Origin: Sphingomonas leidyi
GTDB lineage: Bacteria > Pseudomonadota > Alphaproteobacteria > Sphingomonadales > Sphingomonadaceae
Direction: 5' to 3'
Assembly: GCF_011761945.1 (NCBI RefSeq)
Contig: NZ_JAASQV010000003.1
Coordinates: forward strand, 420,170-484,169
DNA: 64,000 nt
In this document: piece by piece, positions 16,985 to 25,119 of the stretch
How the letters are laid out: each line of letters starts with the position of its first letter
How positions within the stretch are numbered: position 1 is the first letter of the stretch
Notes under the pieces: generated by a model
The model's input: the letters and a program-made list of their open reading frames with translations, nothing else
Databases searched by the model: none
Told to the model about the DNA's origin: nothing
Translations under genes and position numbers: made by a program

Positions 16985-17859
16985 CCGCCGCCGGGGGCGC
17001 CCTGGCGCCTGCCGGCGTCGCCACGGCCATGACGGGCAGCAATGCGGAGCTCACGCCCCGCGACTTCGCTGCCATCGCCGCGATCATGCACGAGGATGCG
17101 CGCATCGCACTGAGCGCGGCGAAGACCACGCTCGTCCAGTCACGCCTGGGGCGCCGGCTGCGCGAGCATGGCCTGGCCAGGTTCTCCGACTATGTCGCGC
17201 TCGTGCAGGGCGATCCGGCGGAACGCCATGCGATGGTGGTGGCGCTGACCACCAATCACACGCATTTCTTCCGCGAGCCGCATCACTTCGATCATTTTCG
17301 CGAGGCCGTGCTGCCGGCGCTCAAGCGCAAGCAGGGCCCGGTGCGGATCTGGTCGGCGGGCTGCTCGTCGGGCGAGGAAGTCTACACCATCGCCATGTGC
17401 CTGCTGGGGCCGGACCGCGCGGGCGCCGCGTGGCTGCGCAATGCCGATGTCCGCCTGCTGGCGACCGACATCGCTCCCCATGTGGTGGAATCGGTGAAGC
17501 GCGGCGTCTATGCCGACAGCGTCGCCGAAGCGGTGCCCGAGCCCTGGCGCAGCCAGTGGATGAAGCCCGTCCAGGGCGGCTTCCAGATGGCGGACGAGGC
17601 GCGCGCGCTGGTGACGGCCAGGGTGCTCAACCTGTTCGAGCCCTGGCCGCTCCGCGCCGCCTATGACGTGATCTTCTGCCGCAACGTGATGATCTATTTC
17701 GGCGATCCCGCGAAGGAAGAGCTGGAGGCGGGTTTCGTCAACCAGCTCGCCCCCGGCGGCCACCTGTACATCGGGCATTCCGAGCGGCTGATCGGCCCGG
17801 CGGCAAGCCAGATGCGCTCGTGCGGGCACACCATCTACCAGAAGCCGGAGGCGCATTGA
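16981..17859 (+). CDS. cheR: Chemoreceptor glutamate methyltransferase CheR
   Basis: SAM-dependent methylase of receptor glutamates, 292 residues from GTG 16981 (overlapping the cheW stop); ATG 17029 would give 276 residues. N-terminal helical domain with SRLGRRLREHGLARFSDY, then TTNHTHFFREPHHFDH, SAM site RIWSAGCSSGEEVYTIAMCL, and FDVIFCRNVMIYF-like sequence near 230. The beta-subdomain that binds receptor pentapeptides is expected; the receptor at 4018 carries such a tail. Confidence 0.94.
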   Translation: MTAAGGALAPAGVATAMTGSNAELTPRDFAAIAAIMHEDARIALSAAKTTLVQSRLGRRLREHGLARFSDYVALVQGDPAERHAMVVALTTNHTHFFREPHHFDHFREAVLPALKRKQGPVRIWSAGCSSGEEVYTIAMCLLGPDRAGAAWLRNADVRLLATDIAPHVVESVKRGVYADSVAEAVPEPWRSQWMKPVQGGFQMADEARALVTARVLNLFEPWPLRAAYDVIFCRNVMIYFGDPAKEELEAGFVNQLAPGGHLYIGHSERLIGPAASQMRSCGHTIYQKPEAH

Positions 17860-18896
17860 TGGCACCCGTACGTACGCTGATCGTCGACGACAGCGCCTCG
17901 ATGCGCGCGACGCTCAACCGCATGCTTTCCGTCGATCCGGCGATCGAGGTCGTCGGCATGGCGCCCGAGCCCTTCGCGGCGCGGGAGATGATCAAGTCGC
18001 TCAACCCCGACGTGCTGACGCTCGACGTCGAGATGCCGGGGATGGACGGGCTGTCGTTCCTCGAGCGGATCATGCGCCTTCGGCCGATGCCGGTGGTGAT
18101 GTGCTCGACGCTGACCGCGCGCGGGGCGGAAGTGACGATCGAGGCGCTCCGCCTGGGCGCGGTCGACTATGTCACCAAGCCCAGCGGCACGCCCGAGGAC
18201 ATCGAGCGCGACGCGGTGCTGCTCTGCGAGAAGGTGAAGGCCGCCGCCCGCTCGGTCGCCCGCGCCGGCCCGCAGCGCCTGCCCGCCCAGCCCGCGCTTG
18301 CGGCAGGCAGCGTCGGCGAGCGGATCATCGCGATCGGCTCGTCCACCGGCGGCGTCGAGGCGCTGTTCTCGCTGCTGCCGGCCCTGCCCGAGAATTGCCC
18401 GCCGGTGCTGGTCGTCCAGCACATGCCGGCCGCCTTCACCCACAATTTCGCGGAGCGGCTGAACGGCGAATGCCGGGTGCATGTGGTGGAAGCTACGGAT
18501 GGCGCGCCGGTGCTGCCGGGAACCGTCTATATTGCTCCTGGGGGGCAGCGCCACATGGAGCTGCGCGGCGGCGTCCGCGGCCATGTCAGGCTGCGCGACG
18601 GCGATCCGGTCTCCGGCCACCGGCCGTCGGTGGACATGCTGTTCAACTCGGTGGCGCCGCTCGGCAAAGCCGCGGTCGGCGTGATCCTCACCGGCATGGG
18701 GGCCGACGGCGCCCAGGGCATGCTGGCGATGCGCCAGGCCGGTGCCCGCACGCTGGGCCAGAGCAGGGAGACCTGCGTGGTCTGGGGAATGCCGCGCTCG
18801 GCGAAGGAGCTGGGCGCGGTGGAACAGGAAGTTGGTTTGTCTGGCATGCCTGAGGCGATCCTCAAGGCCTGCCGCGAGAAGATTGGGAGCGTCTGA
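17859..18896 (+). CDS. cheB: Chemoreceptor methylesterase/deamidase CheB
   Basis: A 345-residue adaptation enzyme with an N-terminal receiver (D10-D11, phosphosite D56 in LTLDVEMPGMDG) and a C-terminal methylesterase. Catalytic Ser in IGSSTGGVEAL, His in VVQHMPAAFT and Asp in LTGMGADGAQGM are all present. The start overlaps the cheR stop (TGATG), and the stop overlaps the next cheY start the same way. Confidence 0.95.
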   Translation: MAPVRTLIVDDSASMRATLNRMLSVDPAIEVVGMAPEPFAAREMIKSLNPDVLTLDVEMPGMDGLSFLERIMRLRPMPVVMCSTLTARGAEVTIEALRLGAVDYVTKPSGTPEDIERDAVLLCEKVKAAARSVARAGPQRLPAQPALAAGSVGERIIAIGSSTGGVEALFSLLPALPENCPPVLVVQHMPAAFTHNFAERLNGECRVHVVEATDGAPVLPGTVYIAPGGQRHMELRGGVRGHVRLRDGDPVSGHRPSVDMLFNSVAPLGKAAVGVILTGMGADGAQGMLAMRQAGARTLGQSRETCVVWGMPRSAKELGAVEQEVGLSGMPEAILKACREKIGSV

Positions 18897-19285
18897 TGCC
18901 TGCTGCTGCAGCGATCAAGGTGATGGTCGTCGACGACCAGACCAGCATGCGCGCGATGATCCGTCGCGCGCTGCAGGATCTCGGGTTCAAGGACGTGCGG
19001 GACAAGCCGAGCGCCCAGGAGGCGCTGGCGGCGGTCAAGAGCGACCGCGTGCATCTGATCATCTCCGACTACAACATGCCGGAGATGGACGGCCTCCAGT
19101 TCCTGGAGGCGGTGCGCACCGATGCGGTGATCGGCAAGACGGTGTTCATCATGCTCACCGGCTCGTCGGACAAGGAGATCGTCCAGAAGGCCGCGGCGCT
19201 GGGCGTGAACAACTATGTCGTGAAACCGTTCGCGCCGGCCGCGCTGAAGGAGAAGATCGAGCGCGTCTTCGGCGAGCTCACCTGA
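18896..19285 (+). CDS. cheY: Response regulator CheY (second copy)
   Basis: A 129-residue receiver with D13-D14, phosphosite D58 in LIISDYNMPEMDG, T of IMLTGS and K of YVVKPFAP. The sequence IKVMVVDDQTSMRAMIR is closer to classical motor-binding CheY than the first copy, so this is the better candidate for binding FliM (whose N-terminus carries ADIDALFG). Coupled by TGATG junctions to both cheB and cheD. Confidence 0.93.
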   Translation: MPAAAAIKVMVVDDQTSMRAMIRRALQDLGFKDVRDKPSAQEALAAVKSDRVHLIISDYNMPEMDGLQFLEAVRTDAVIGKTVFIMLTGSSDKEIVQKAAALGVNNYVVKPFAPAALKEKIERVFGELT

Positions 19286-19809
19286 TGCGCCGGCTCGCCA
19301 TCGTCCAGGGCGAGCATGCCGTGGTGGCCGAGCCCGGGGTGGTCGTCTCCACCCTGCTCGGCAGCTGCGTCGCCGCATGCCTGTTCGATCCGGTCGCCCG
19401 GGTCGGCGGCATGAACCATTTCCTCCTGGGCGAGCCCGGCGCGGACCAGCGCGTGGGCGCCTCGGAAATGGCGCGCTACGGCGTGCATGCGATGGAGCTG
19501 CTGATCAACGCGATGATGCAGAAGGGCGCGGTGCGCGGCCGGCTGATGGCGCATCTCTACGGGGGTGCCAACATCGTCTCGGGGCTGGGCTCTATCGGTT
19601 CCTCGAACGCCGACTTCGCCCGCCGTTTCATGGAGACCGAGGGGATCGCGGTGGGGCATACCGATCTGGGGGGCACCAGCGCCCGCAAGATCGAGTTCCT
19701 TCCCCATGAAGGCCGCAGCCGCTGCGTCAAGGTTACGGACCGCGTGCCCGAGCGCCCGCCGGTCCCCGTTCACGCCCCGGCCTCCGGCGGCGATCTGGAG
19801 CTGTTCTGA
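19285..19809 (+). CDS. cheD: Chemoreceptor glutamine deamidase CheD
   Basis: A 174-residue CheD. The active-site Cys lies in TLLGSCVAACLFDP and the catalytic His in GGMNHFLLGEP; the family segment AHLYGGANIVSGLG is present. It deamidates receptor glutamines and may be modulated by CheY-P. Coupled to its neighbours by TGATG overlaps. Confidence 0.93.
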   Translation: MRRLAIVQGEHAVVAEPGVVVSTLLGSCVAACLFDPVARVGGMNHFLLGEPGADQRVGASEMARYGVHAMELLINAMMQKGAVRGRLMAHLYGGANIVSGLGSIGSSNADFARRFMETEGIAVGHTDLGGTSARKIEFLPHEGRSRCVKVTDRVPERPPVPVHAPASGGDLELF

Positions 19810-20144
19810 TGTCCTGCATGCCCGTTCCCGCGCAGCTCCCCCCCGCACGGGCGATCTCCGGCTTCGATCCCTTCTCGGCGACGCTGCACAATGTGATCGC
19901 CGGCGAGATCCGCGAGATGCGCGCCAAGCTGGAGGCGCTTGCCGAAGTGCTTGTCGGCGACGCGCATTTCGCCAGCTCCTACCTCGAGCAGCTCCAGGAC
20001 TTCGACTATCTCATCCAGCATGCCGACGAGTGCGTGAACCTGCTCGAGCGGATCGCGCGCGGCGAGGATTCGCTCTCGGCGATCGGCCATATCCGCCTGG
20101 GCGCGGTGCAGCAGCGCATGCGCGACGCCCTCGGGGGCGCCTGA
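19809..20144 (+). CDS. Small helical chemotaxis-operon protein with CheZ-like D-x3-Q motif
   Basis: A 111-residue protein of no firmly recognised family. After about 20 variable residues it is predicted to be a helical hairpin: helix one near 22-50 (IAGEIREMRAKLEALAEVLV), a short turn, and helix two near 56-80 carrying LQDFDYLIQHADECVNLLERI. The spacing D-Y-L-I-Q in the second helix equals the D-x-x-x-Q catalytic pair of CheZ (DLTGQ), with QDF just before it as in CheZ. It lies between cheD and motB, coupled to cheD by TGATG. It may be a minimal CheY-P phosphatase, but this rests on a short motif. Confidence 0.5.
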   Translation: MSCMPVPAQLPPARAISGFDPFSATLHNVIAGEIREMRAKLEALAEVLVGDAHFASSYLEQLQDFDYLIQHADECVNLLERIARGEDSLSAIGHIRLGAVQQRMRDALGGA

Positions 20145-20146
20145 CC

Positions 20147-21001
20147 ATGCCTGCGCCCGGCGCCAATGATCGCCCGATCGTCATCAAGCGGGTCAAGAAG
20201 GTCGCGGCCGGCCATCATGGCGGCGCCTGGAAGGTTGCGTACGCCGACTTTGTCACCGCGATGATGGCCTTCTTCATGCTGCTGTGGCTGATCGCCAATC
20301 CGGACAAGCAGCGGCTGAAGGGCCTTGCCGCCTATTTCTCGCCGACCATCTCGGACACCTCGCCTTCGACGCCGGTAATGGGCACGTCCGAGGGCGCGGG
20401 CGGCCAGGCGCGCCGCTCGTCGAACGACAGCAGCCGCGCGAACGGCACGCCGACTTCCGAGGCCGCCACCAGCGGCGCGGCGCGCGGCGGCACCGCCGAT
20501 GTGCCCGACACCTCGATGCGCGTGCTCGCCAGCGAGCTGCAGATCGCGCTCGACGCCGTGCCGCAGGACCAGGCGCGCAAGAACGTGGCGATCGAGCCGG
20601 AGCGCGCGGGCATGCGGATCACGCTGATGGACACCGACAAGCAATCGATGTTCCGCCCCGGCACCGCCGAGCTCAATCCCTTCGCGCGCGCGCTGCTCGC
20701 CAAGACCGCGGCCAAGCTCGCCCAGGCAGGCGGGCAGATCGCGATCGAGGGCCATACCGACGCGACCGGCGGCGGCCAGAGCGATGCGAACTGGCAGCTG
20801 TCGGGCGCGCGCGCGCTCGCTGCGCGCCAGGCGATGATCGCTTCGGGCATGACGCCGGATCGCTTTGCCGAGGTCGTCGCCATGGGCGGCACGCGTCCGG
20901 TCTTCCCCGACCAGCCCGACCGGGCGGAGAACCGCCGCATCACCATCGTACTGAAGGCCGAGGCACCCTCGCTTCCGACCGACAGCAGCTTCAAGTTCTG
21001 A
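20147..21001 (+). CDS. motB: Flagellar motor stator protein MotB
   Basis: A 284-residue stator subunit. One N-terminal membrane helix with the proton-binding Asp34 in VAYADFVTAMMAFFMLLWLI; a linker rich in Ser/Ala with a plug-like part; and an OmpA-like peptidoglycan-binding domain from about 165 (IAIEGHTDATGG ... LSGARALAARQAM ... RRITIVL). It anchors the MotA-MotB unit to the wall. It lies two bases after the preceding small gene. Confidence 0.95.
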   Translation: MPAPGANDRPIVIKRVKKVAAGHHGGAWKVAYADFVTAMMAFFMLLWLIANPDKQRLKGLAAYFSPTISDTSPSTPVMGTSEGAGGQARRSSNDSSRANGTPTSEAATSGAARGGTADVPDTSMRVLASELQIALDAVPQDQARKNVAIEPERAGMRITLMDTDKQSMFRPGTAELNPFARALLAKTAAKLAQAGGQIAIEGHTDATGGGQSDANWQLSGARALAARQAMIASGMTPDRFAEVVAMGGTRPVFPDQPDRAENRRITIVLKAEAPSLPTDSSFKF

Positions 21002-21012
21002 GTGTCGCCGCC

Positions 21013-21462
21013 ATGAAGAAGATCCTGTTCCTGGCCATTGTGCTGCTCTCCGGGCTCGGCCTGGGGGGCGCCGCCGCGTTCGGCACGCTGGTGGTGCTGG
21101 GCCCCCGCCCCGCCCACGCCGCCACGGCCCCCGCCCAGGCGGAAGTCGAGACCGCGTTCGTCCAGGTGGACAAGCTGCTCGCGCCGCTGGTCTCGCCCGA
21201 AGACGGGCGGCTCACCGGCTATGTCCAGTTCCAGTTCAACCTCGAAGTGCCCCGCGACAAGTCCGGCGAGGTGGCCAAGCGGCTGCCGCTGCTGCTGCAT
21301 GCGATCAACATGCGCACCTTCAGGACGCCGATGGCGGCCGGCAAGGACGGGCTGCTGCCCAGCCTCGAGCAGTTCCGCAAGATCGTGGAAGCCGCCGCTC
21401 CGGAAGCGTTCGGCGCCGGCGTGGTGCGCAAGGTGGCGATCACCCAGGCGACCCCTGCGTAA
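21013..21462 (+). CDS. FliL-like single-pass membrane protein
   Basis: A 149-residue protein with an N-terminal membrane helix or uncleaved signal (ILFLAIVLLSGLGLGGAAAFG) and a periplasmic domain VDKLLAPLVSPEDGRLTGYVQFQFNLEV ... VAKRLPLLLHAINMRTF. The order and spacing resemble FliL, the stator-associated SPFH-like protein, although a separate standard fliL lies at 50602. Being last in the motA-che-motB operon, it probably helps stator function. Family assignment is moderate. Confidence 0.5.
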   Translation: MKKILFLAIVLLSGLGLGGAAAFGTLVVLGPRPAHAATAPAQAEVETAFVQVDKLLAPLVSPEDGRLTGYVQFQFNLEVPRDKSGEVAKRLPLLLHAINMRTFRTPMAAGKDGLLPSLEQFRKIVEAAAPEAFGAGVVRKVAITQATPA

Positions 21463-21474
21463 AATACGTATTTT
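21461..21474. promoter_or_regulatory. Perfect AT-rich palindrome overlapping a stop codon
   Basis: AAAATACGTATTTT, 14 bases, starting inside the TAA of the FliL-like gene and 36 bases before the TATAAA box of the PilZ gene. Very AT-rich for this DNA, so it could be an operator. No U-run hairpin geometry for termination. Confidence 0.45.
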
Positions 21475-21509
21475 GCGTCAAGTCGGACCACCCCGGCCGG
21501 CGATCCCCC

Positions 21510-21515
21510 TATAAA
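21510..21515 (+). promoter_or_regulatory. -10 element (TATAAA) for the PilZ gene
   Basis: ATCCCCCTATAAAAAAC, 33 bases before the GTG start; a weaker member of the same -10 family. Confidence 0.45.
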
Positions 21516-21548
21516 AAACAGAGGTCACGCAATTTCGCCGAGGACATA

Positions 21549-22166
21549 GTGGAACCCAACTCCGCCATCGCAAGCGAGAACCGCGACGAGTGGATCGAAC
21601 GCGCGCCGCGGACGGTGGCTACGCTCCTTGTCGGCAAGCTGCGCCATGAGGGCAATCCCGGCCAGCTCTGCCGGGTGCGCAACCTCTCCGAACGCGGCAT
21701 GCAGATCGATACGATCGCGTCGCTGCTGCCCGATATGCGGATCACCGTCGAGCTGCGTGGCGGCGCGCTGTTGAACGGCGCGATCGCCTGGACCGGGGGA
21801 GGCCGCGCCGGCGTGCGGTTCGATACGCCCGCCGACGTGAACGCCATTCTCGGCAAGCCCCAGCCCGAGGCAGCCACGGTGCGCCCGCGCTCGCCGCGCT
21901 TCGCCGCCGACATCCCCGCGCGGATCAGCTCGTTCGGCCGCCCGATCGACGTGGTCGTCGCCGACCTCTCGCAGGGCGGCGCCTGCCTGCGCCTGCAACG
22001 GCCGCTGCGCGACGACACCGAAGTGATCCTGATGATTCCGGGCCTGCCCTCGCGCCGCTGCACCACGCGCTGGAGCAACGAGGAGTTCACCGGCGTCGCC
22101 TTCCACGACCCCATTTCCTATGCCGAACTCTCGGCCTGGCTGGACAGCCCCGCCGCACGGGGCTGA
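21549..22166 (+). CDS. Tandem PilZ-domain protein
   Basis: A 205-residue cytoplasmic protein from GTG 21549 (site GAGGACA). Two PilZ-like modules are visible. The first, about 20-100 (TVATLLVGKLRHEG, CRVRNLSERGMQID), has N-L-S-E-R-G. The second, about 112-200, has RSPRFAADIPARIS with R-x-x-R-type arginines and VVADLSQGGACLRL, the D/N-x-S-x-x-G signature for cyclic di-GMP. Placed after the motor/chemotaxis operon, it could act as a c-di-GMP brake or regulator of motility, like YcgR; that is inference. Confidence 0.82.
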   Translation: MEPNSAIASENRDEWIERAPRTVATLLVGKLRHEGNPGQLCRVRNLSERGMQIDTIASLLPDMRITVELRGGALLNGAIAWTGGGRAGVRFDTPADVNAILGKPQPEAATVRPRSPRFAADIPARISSFGRPIDVVVADLSQGGACLRLQRPLRDDTEVILMIPGLPSRRCTTRWSNEEFTGVAFHDPISYAELSAWLDSPAARG

Positions 22167-22268
22167 CCGCCCGTCACGGCAGCGCGAGACGCTTCGACAC
22201 GACCGACATCGCCCTGGCGGACGAACGGCGGAGCCGCGCCGGGCGCGTTGGCAGGGGCCGACCCGGAA

Positions 22269-22664
22269 TTAGCAGGGACCGTGCCAGAATACGCCGTGGC
22301 CGACTTCCGAATAGCATCCGTCGAACATCGGCAGATCGCGCCGGCTCCGGGCGACATGATATCCCCAACCGCCATCGAAATAGGGCTTGATGACGATGTC
22401 GACGCCCCATTCGTGCACCGTGACCCATTCGGGATGCAGGCTCGCGATGACAGGCGGCAATTGGCTCTCCGGCACGCGGGCATAATGTACCGGGGGTCTC
22501 GCCGGATGCGTTGCCATCAAGGCCTGGGCTTCGGCCTCGATCGCCTTCAGCCTCACCGGATCGGAAATGGGCCAGGGCCAGCGCGCCAGCAGCACCGGGA
22601 TCGCCAGGGCCGCCAGAACAGCCAGGACGACGAGCGTGACGAGGCAGCCTCTCCGGCGATTCAT
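22269..22664 (-). CDS. Hypothetical protein with N-terminal membrane helix
   Basis: A 131-residue protein, not recognised. After MNRRRG a single membrane helix CLVTLVVLAVLAALAIPVLL (7-26) is followed by a soluble domain, probably periplasmic, with HEWGVDIVIKPYFDGGWGYH and a pair of cysteines (CYSEVGHGVFWHGPC end). It sits 92 bases downstream of fliP on the same strand and may be the last gene of that operon, but its distance leaves this open. Confidence 0.6.
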   Translation of the reverse strand: MNRRRGCLVTLVVLAVLAALAIPVLLARWPWPISDPVRLKAIEAEAQALMATHPARPPVHYARVPESQLPPVIASLHPEWVTVHEWGVDIVIKPYFDGGWGYHVARSRRDLPMFDGCYSEVGHGVFWHGPC

Positions 22665-22756
22665 GCGCGAAGCTAACCGCCGCCATTCGGGTCCACAAGC
22701 AGATAGGGGCGGACGCCCCCCGGCATCCGCCCCCTCCCCCGTCCCTGACGGCTTCG

Positions 22757-23491
22757 CTACTGGGCGAAGCTCTTGACCAGCGATCCGGCGACCAGCGCCC
22801 AGCCATCCACCAGCACGAAGAAGATGATCTTCATCGGCAGGGATATCGTGGGTGGCGGCAGCATCATCATGCCCATCGCCATCAGCACCGCCGACACCGC
22901 CAGGTCGATCACCAGGAACGGCAGCAGCAGCAGGAAACCGATCTCGAAGGCGCGCCGCAGTTCCGAGATCATGAAGGCCGGCGCCAGCGTGGTCAGCGGC
23001 GTCTCGGCGCGGTTCTGGATCTTCTTGCCCCCCAGATCGGCGAACAGCTTGAGATCGCTGTCGCGCACCTGGCCGAGCATGAACTTGCGGAAGGGCTCGG
23101 CCGTCCGCTCGAAGGCCTGGCTCTCGGTGATCCTGCCCTTGGTATAGGGGTCGACGCCCTGGCTCCATGCCTTCTCGAAGGTGGGCGCCATCACGAAGAA
23201 GCTCAGGAACAGCGCCAGGCTGATGATCACCGGATTGGGCGGCACGCCTTGCGCGCCGATGCCGGTGCGCAGCAACGAGAGCGCCACCACCATGCGCGTG
23301 AAGCTGGTCACGGTCATCAGCAGGCCCGGGGCCAGGCTGAGCACCGTCAGCATCAGCACCAGCTGGATCGCCTTGGCCGAGAGCGCGCCGTCCGCGCCGC
23401 CGATGTTGATCGTCGTGCCCTTGGCTTGGGCATAGGCCTCGGCCGGCATGAGGATCAGGGCGGCAAGGGCCGCCGCGAGCAGCCTATGCAT
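22757..23491 (-). CDS. fliP: Flagellar type III export protein FliP
   Basis: A 244-residue core subunit of the FliP-FliQ-FliR export gate. Signal peptide (MHRLLAAALAALILMPAEAYA), then membrane segments and the conserved LMTVTSFTRMVVALSLLR, PNPVIISLALFLSFFVMAP and FLLLLPFLVIDLAVSAVLMAMGM. ATG 23491 overlaps the end of fliO by eight bases. fliQ and fliR are on the opposite strand in the next operon. Confidence 0.95.
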   Translation of the reverse strand: MHRLLAAALAALILMPAEAYAQAKGTTINIGGADGALSAKAIQLVLMLTVLSLAPGLLMTVTSFTRMVVALSLLRTGIGAQGVPPNPVIISLALFLSFFVMAPTFEKAWSQGVDPYTKGRITESQAFERTAEPFRKFMLGQVRDSDLKLFADLGGKKIQNRAETPLTTLAPAFMISELRRAFEIGFLLLLPFLVIDLAVSAVLMAMGMMMLPPPTISLPMKIIFFVLVDGWALVAGSLVKSFAQ

Positions 23492-24011
23492 CGAGCGCGG
23501 CCCGCACCGCGGCGCGGTTCCACCGCGTGGTGTTGCGCTGCTCGCGGACGCGCTTCGGCGCGCGCGGCGGATGGGCATTGCGCGCGGCGGCGGCAGTCGC
23601 GGCCCGGGCCGCAACGGCCCTGGGCAGCTCGGCCAGCCTGGGAAGATCGACCAGCCGGGCGAAATTGGCACCGAGCGCGGCGATATCCTCGGCGAGGTTG
23701 GCCGCCGGCATGGGCTCCGCGGCCGGCTCGGGCACGGACGGCTCGGGCGCGACGATGCCGCTCTCGATGGTCGCCTGCCCCTCGGGGCCGAACATCACGA
23801 GATGCTCCATCCCGTCGCGGCGGATCAGCGCCACCGAGCGCTTGCCGTCGACCGACAGGCGCTCGACGATCTCGATCCGCTTGCGGCGCGTGCTGGTCAC
23901 GCGGCCGGGCAGCTTCAGATCATAGCGCTTCACGAACCACAGCGCGCCGGCGAGCATGCCGAGCACCATCCCGAGCGCACCCAGCGTGCGCAGCGTCGAC
24001 AGGATGTCCAT
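23484..24011 (-). CDS. fliO: Flagellar biosynthesis protein FliO
   Basis: A 175-residue FliO: one N-terminal membrane helix (LGALGMVLGMLAGALWFVKRY) followed by KRIEIVERLSVDGKRSVALIRRDGMEHLVMFGP, the usual cytoplasmic beta-rich domain, then an Ala/Arg-rich tail. It assists assembly of FliP. Start overlaps the fliN stop. Confidence 0.9.
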   Translation of the reverse strand: MDILSTLRTLGALGMVLGMLAGALWFVKRYDLKLPGRVTSTRRKRIEIVERLSVDGKRSVALIRRDGMEHLVMFGPEGQATIESGIVAPEPSVPEPAAEPMPAANLAEDIAALGANFARLVDLPRLAELPRAVAARAATAAAARNAHPPRAPKRVREQRNTTRWNRAAVRAALDA

Positions 24012-24247
24012 CAGTTGCGCTGCTTCTTCACGAGTTCGGTGATTTCGAGCGACATCACTTCGCCGTCGACCAGGACCACGCCCTTCGCGACGAGCTCGTC
24101 GTTCACATATACGAGCGAGGGATCGTCCTGGCTGCTTTCCAGCGGGATCATCGCGCCGCGGCTCATCTGCAGGACCTGGCGGATCGGCACATTGGCCGAG
24201 CCCAGCACGATCGACATATCGACCATAATTCCGTCGAGCACTGACAT
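24011..24247 (-). CDS. fliN: Flagellar switch protein FliN (short copy)
   Basis: A 78-residue protein consisting almost only of a SpoA domain: MVDMSIVLGSANVPIRQVLQMSRGAMIPL ... VYVNDELVAKGVVLVDGEVMSLEITEL. It forms the base of the C-ring with FliM. A second, longer FliN is encoded at 39158, so this genome has two FliN-type proteins in one cluster. First gene of fliN-fliO-fliP. Confidence 0.9.
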   Translation of the reverse strand: MSVLDGIMVDMSIVLGSANVPIRQVLQMSRGAMIPLESSQDDPSLVYVNDELVAKGVVLVDGEVMSLEITELVKKQRN

Positions 24248-24267
24248 GCGTGTTCCTTTCAGGAGGA

Positions 24268-24273
24268 CTTATA
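24268..24273 (-). promoter_or_regulatory. -10 element (TATAAG) for fliN-fliO-fliP
   Basis: Minus-strand GGTTCCTATAAGTCC, about 20 bases before the fliN start; shares the intergenic ftr-like site with the divergent flgC promoter. Confidence 0.5.
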
Positions 24274-24301
24274 GGAACCTTTTTTCCGCGCTCGGCGCCC
24301 G

Positions 24302-24318
24302 CCCCGGCAATTTTTGCC
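24302..24318. promoter_or_regulatory. ftr-like inverted repeat between fliN and flgC
   Basis: CCCCGGCAATTTTTGCC, matching the Caulobacter ftr pattern (FlbD site). It lies between two divergent flagellar promoters and abuts the plus-strand TACAAT. Confidence 0.6.
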
Positions 24319-24324
24319 TACAAT
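24319..24324 (+). promoter_or_regulatory. -10 element (TACAAT) of the flgC-fliE-fliQ-fliR-flhB operon
   Basis: TGCCTACAATGGAGG, 40 bases before flgC and immediately after the ftr-like site, so FlbD binding there could block or contact polymerase directly. Confidence 0.5.
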
Positions 24325-24363
24325 GGAGGAAACGGCCCGTCGGGCCTGCTTGGAAGGACGATC

Positions 24364-24771
24364 ATGGACCTCAAGACCTCGCTCGGCATCTCCGCCTCGG
24401 GCCTGCGCGCGCAATCGCTGCGCATGCGCGTCATCGCGGAAAACCTGGCGAACCAGGACTCGGTGTCGGATACGCCGGGCGGCAATCCCTATCGCCGCCG
24501 CGTCGCCAGCTTCCAGTCCGAGGTCGACCGCTCGACCGGCGGCCTGGGCGTCAAGGTCAAGGCGATCGAGAACGACAAGTCGGACTTCGTGAAGGTCTAT
24601 CAGCCCGGCCATCCGGCCGCGGACAAGGACGGCTATGTCATGAAGCCCAACGTCAACGGCCTGATCGAGACGGCCGACATGAAGGCGGCGCAGCGCAGCT
24701 ACGAAGCCAATCTCAATGCCATCGAGGCCGCCAAGAGCCTGACGATGCGCACCATCGACCTCCTCAAGTAA
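24364..24771 (+). CDS. flgC: Flagellar proximal rod protein FlgC
   Basis: A 135-residue rod protein with the N-terminal motif SASGLRAQSLRMRVIAENLANQDS and the C-terminal NVNGLIETADMKAAQRSYEANLNA, typical of FlgC. Unlike in many bacteria, flgB is not adjacent; it lies at 32280 on the other strand. Confidence 0.94.
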   Translation: MDLKTSLGISASGLRAQSLRMRVIAENLANQDSVSDTPGGNPYRRRVASFQSEVDRSTGGLGVKVKAIENDKSDFVKVYQPGHPAADKDGYVMKPNVNGLIETADMKAAQRSYEANLNAIEAAKSLTMRTIDLLK

Positions 24772-24783
24772 AGGATATTCGGA

Positions 24784-25098
24784 ATGTCCATCGGCGCACT
24801 TGATGCGATGTCGGCCTATGGCCGCGTCGCCGGCCTTGGCGGCAACAGCAAGACGGATCCCGTAAAGACCGGCGGCAGCGCCGGCGGCTTCGGCGCGATG
24901 GTCGAGGACATGGTCACCGGCACCGCGGACCAGCTGCGCACCGCCGAAAAGGCATCGGCCCAGCAGGTCGCCGGCAAGGGCGACCTGATCGACGTGGTCA
25001 CCGCGATCGGCGCCGCCGAGACCGCGCTCGACACCATGGTGGCCGTGCGCGACCGGGTGGTGAACGCCTATTCCGACATCATGCGGATGCAGATCTAA
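24784..25098 (+). CDS. fliE: Flagellar hook-basal body protein FliE
   Basis: A 104-residue adaptor between MS ring and rod. The C-terminal half GKGDLIDVVTAIGAAETALDTMVAVRDRVVNAYSDIMRMQI is clear FliE sequence. Twelve bases after flgC. Confidence 0.93.
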   Translation: MSIGALDAMSAYGRVAGLGGNSKTDPVKTGGSAGGFGAMVEDMVTGTADQLRTAEKASAQQVAGKGDLIDVVTAIGAAETALDTMVAVRDRVVNAYSDIMRMQI

Positions 25099-25119
25099 CT
25101 GCGCTCTGTGTTCCTTGCG

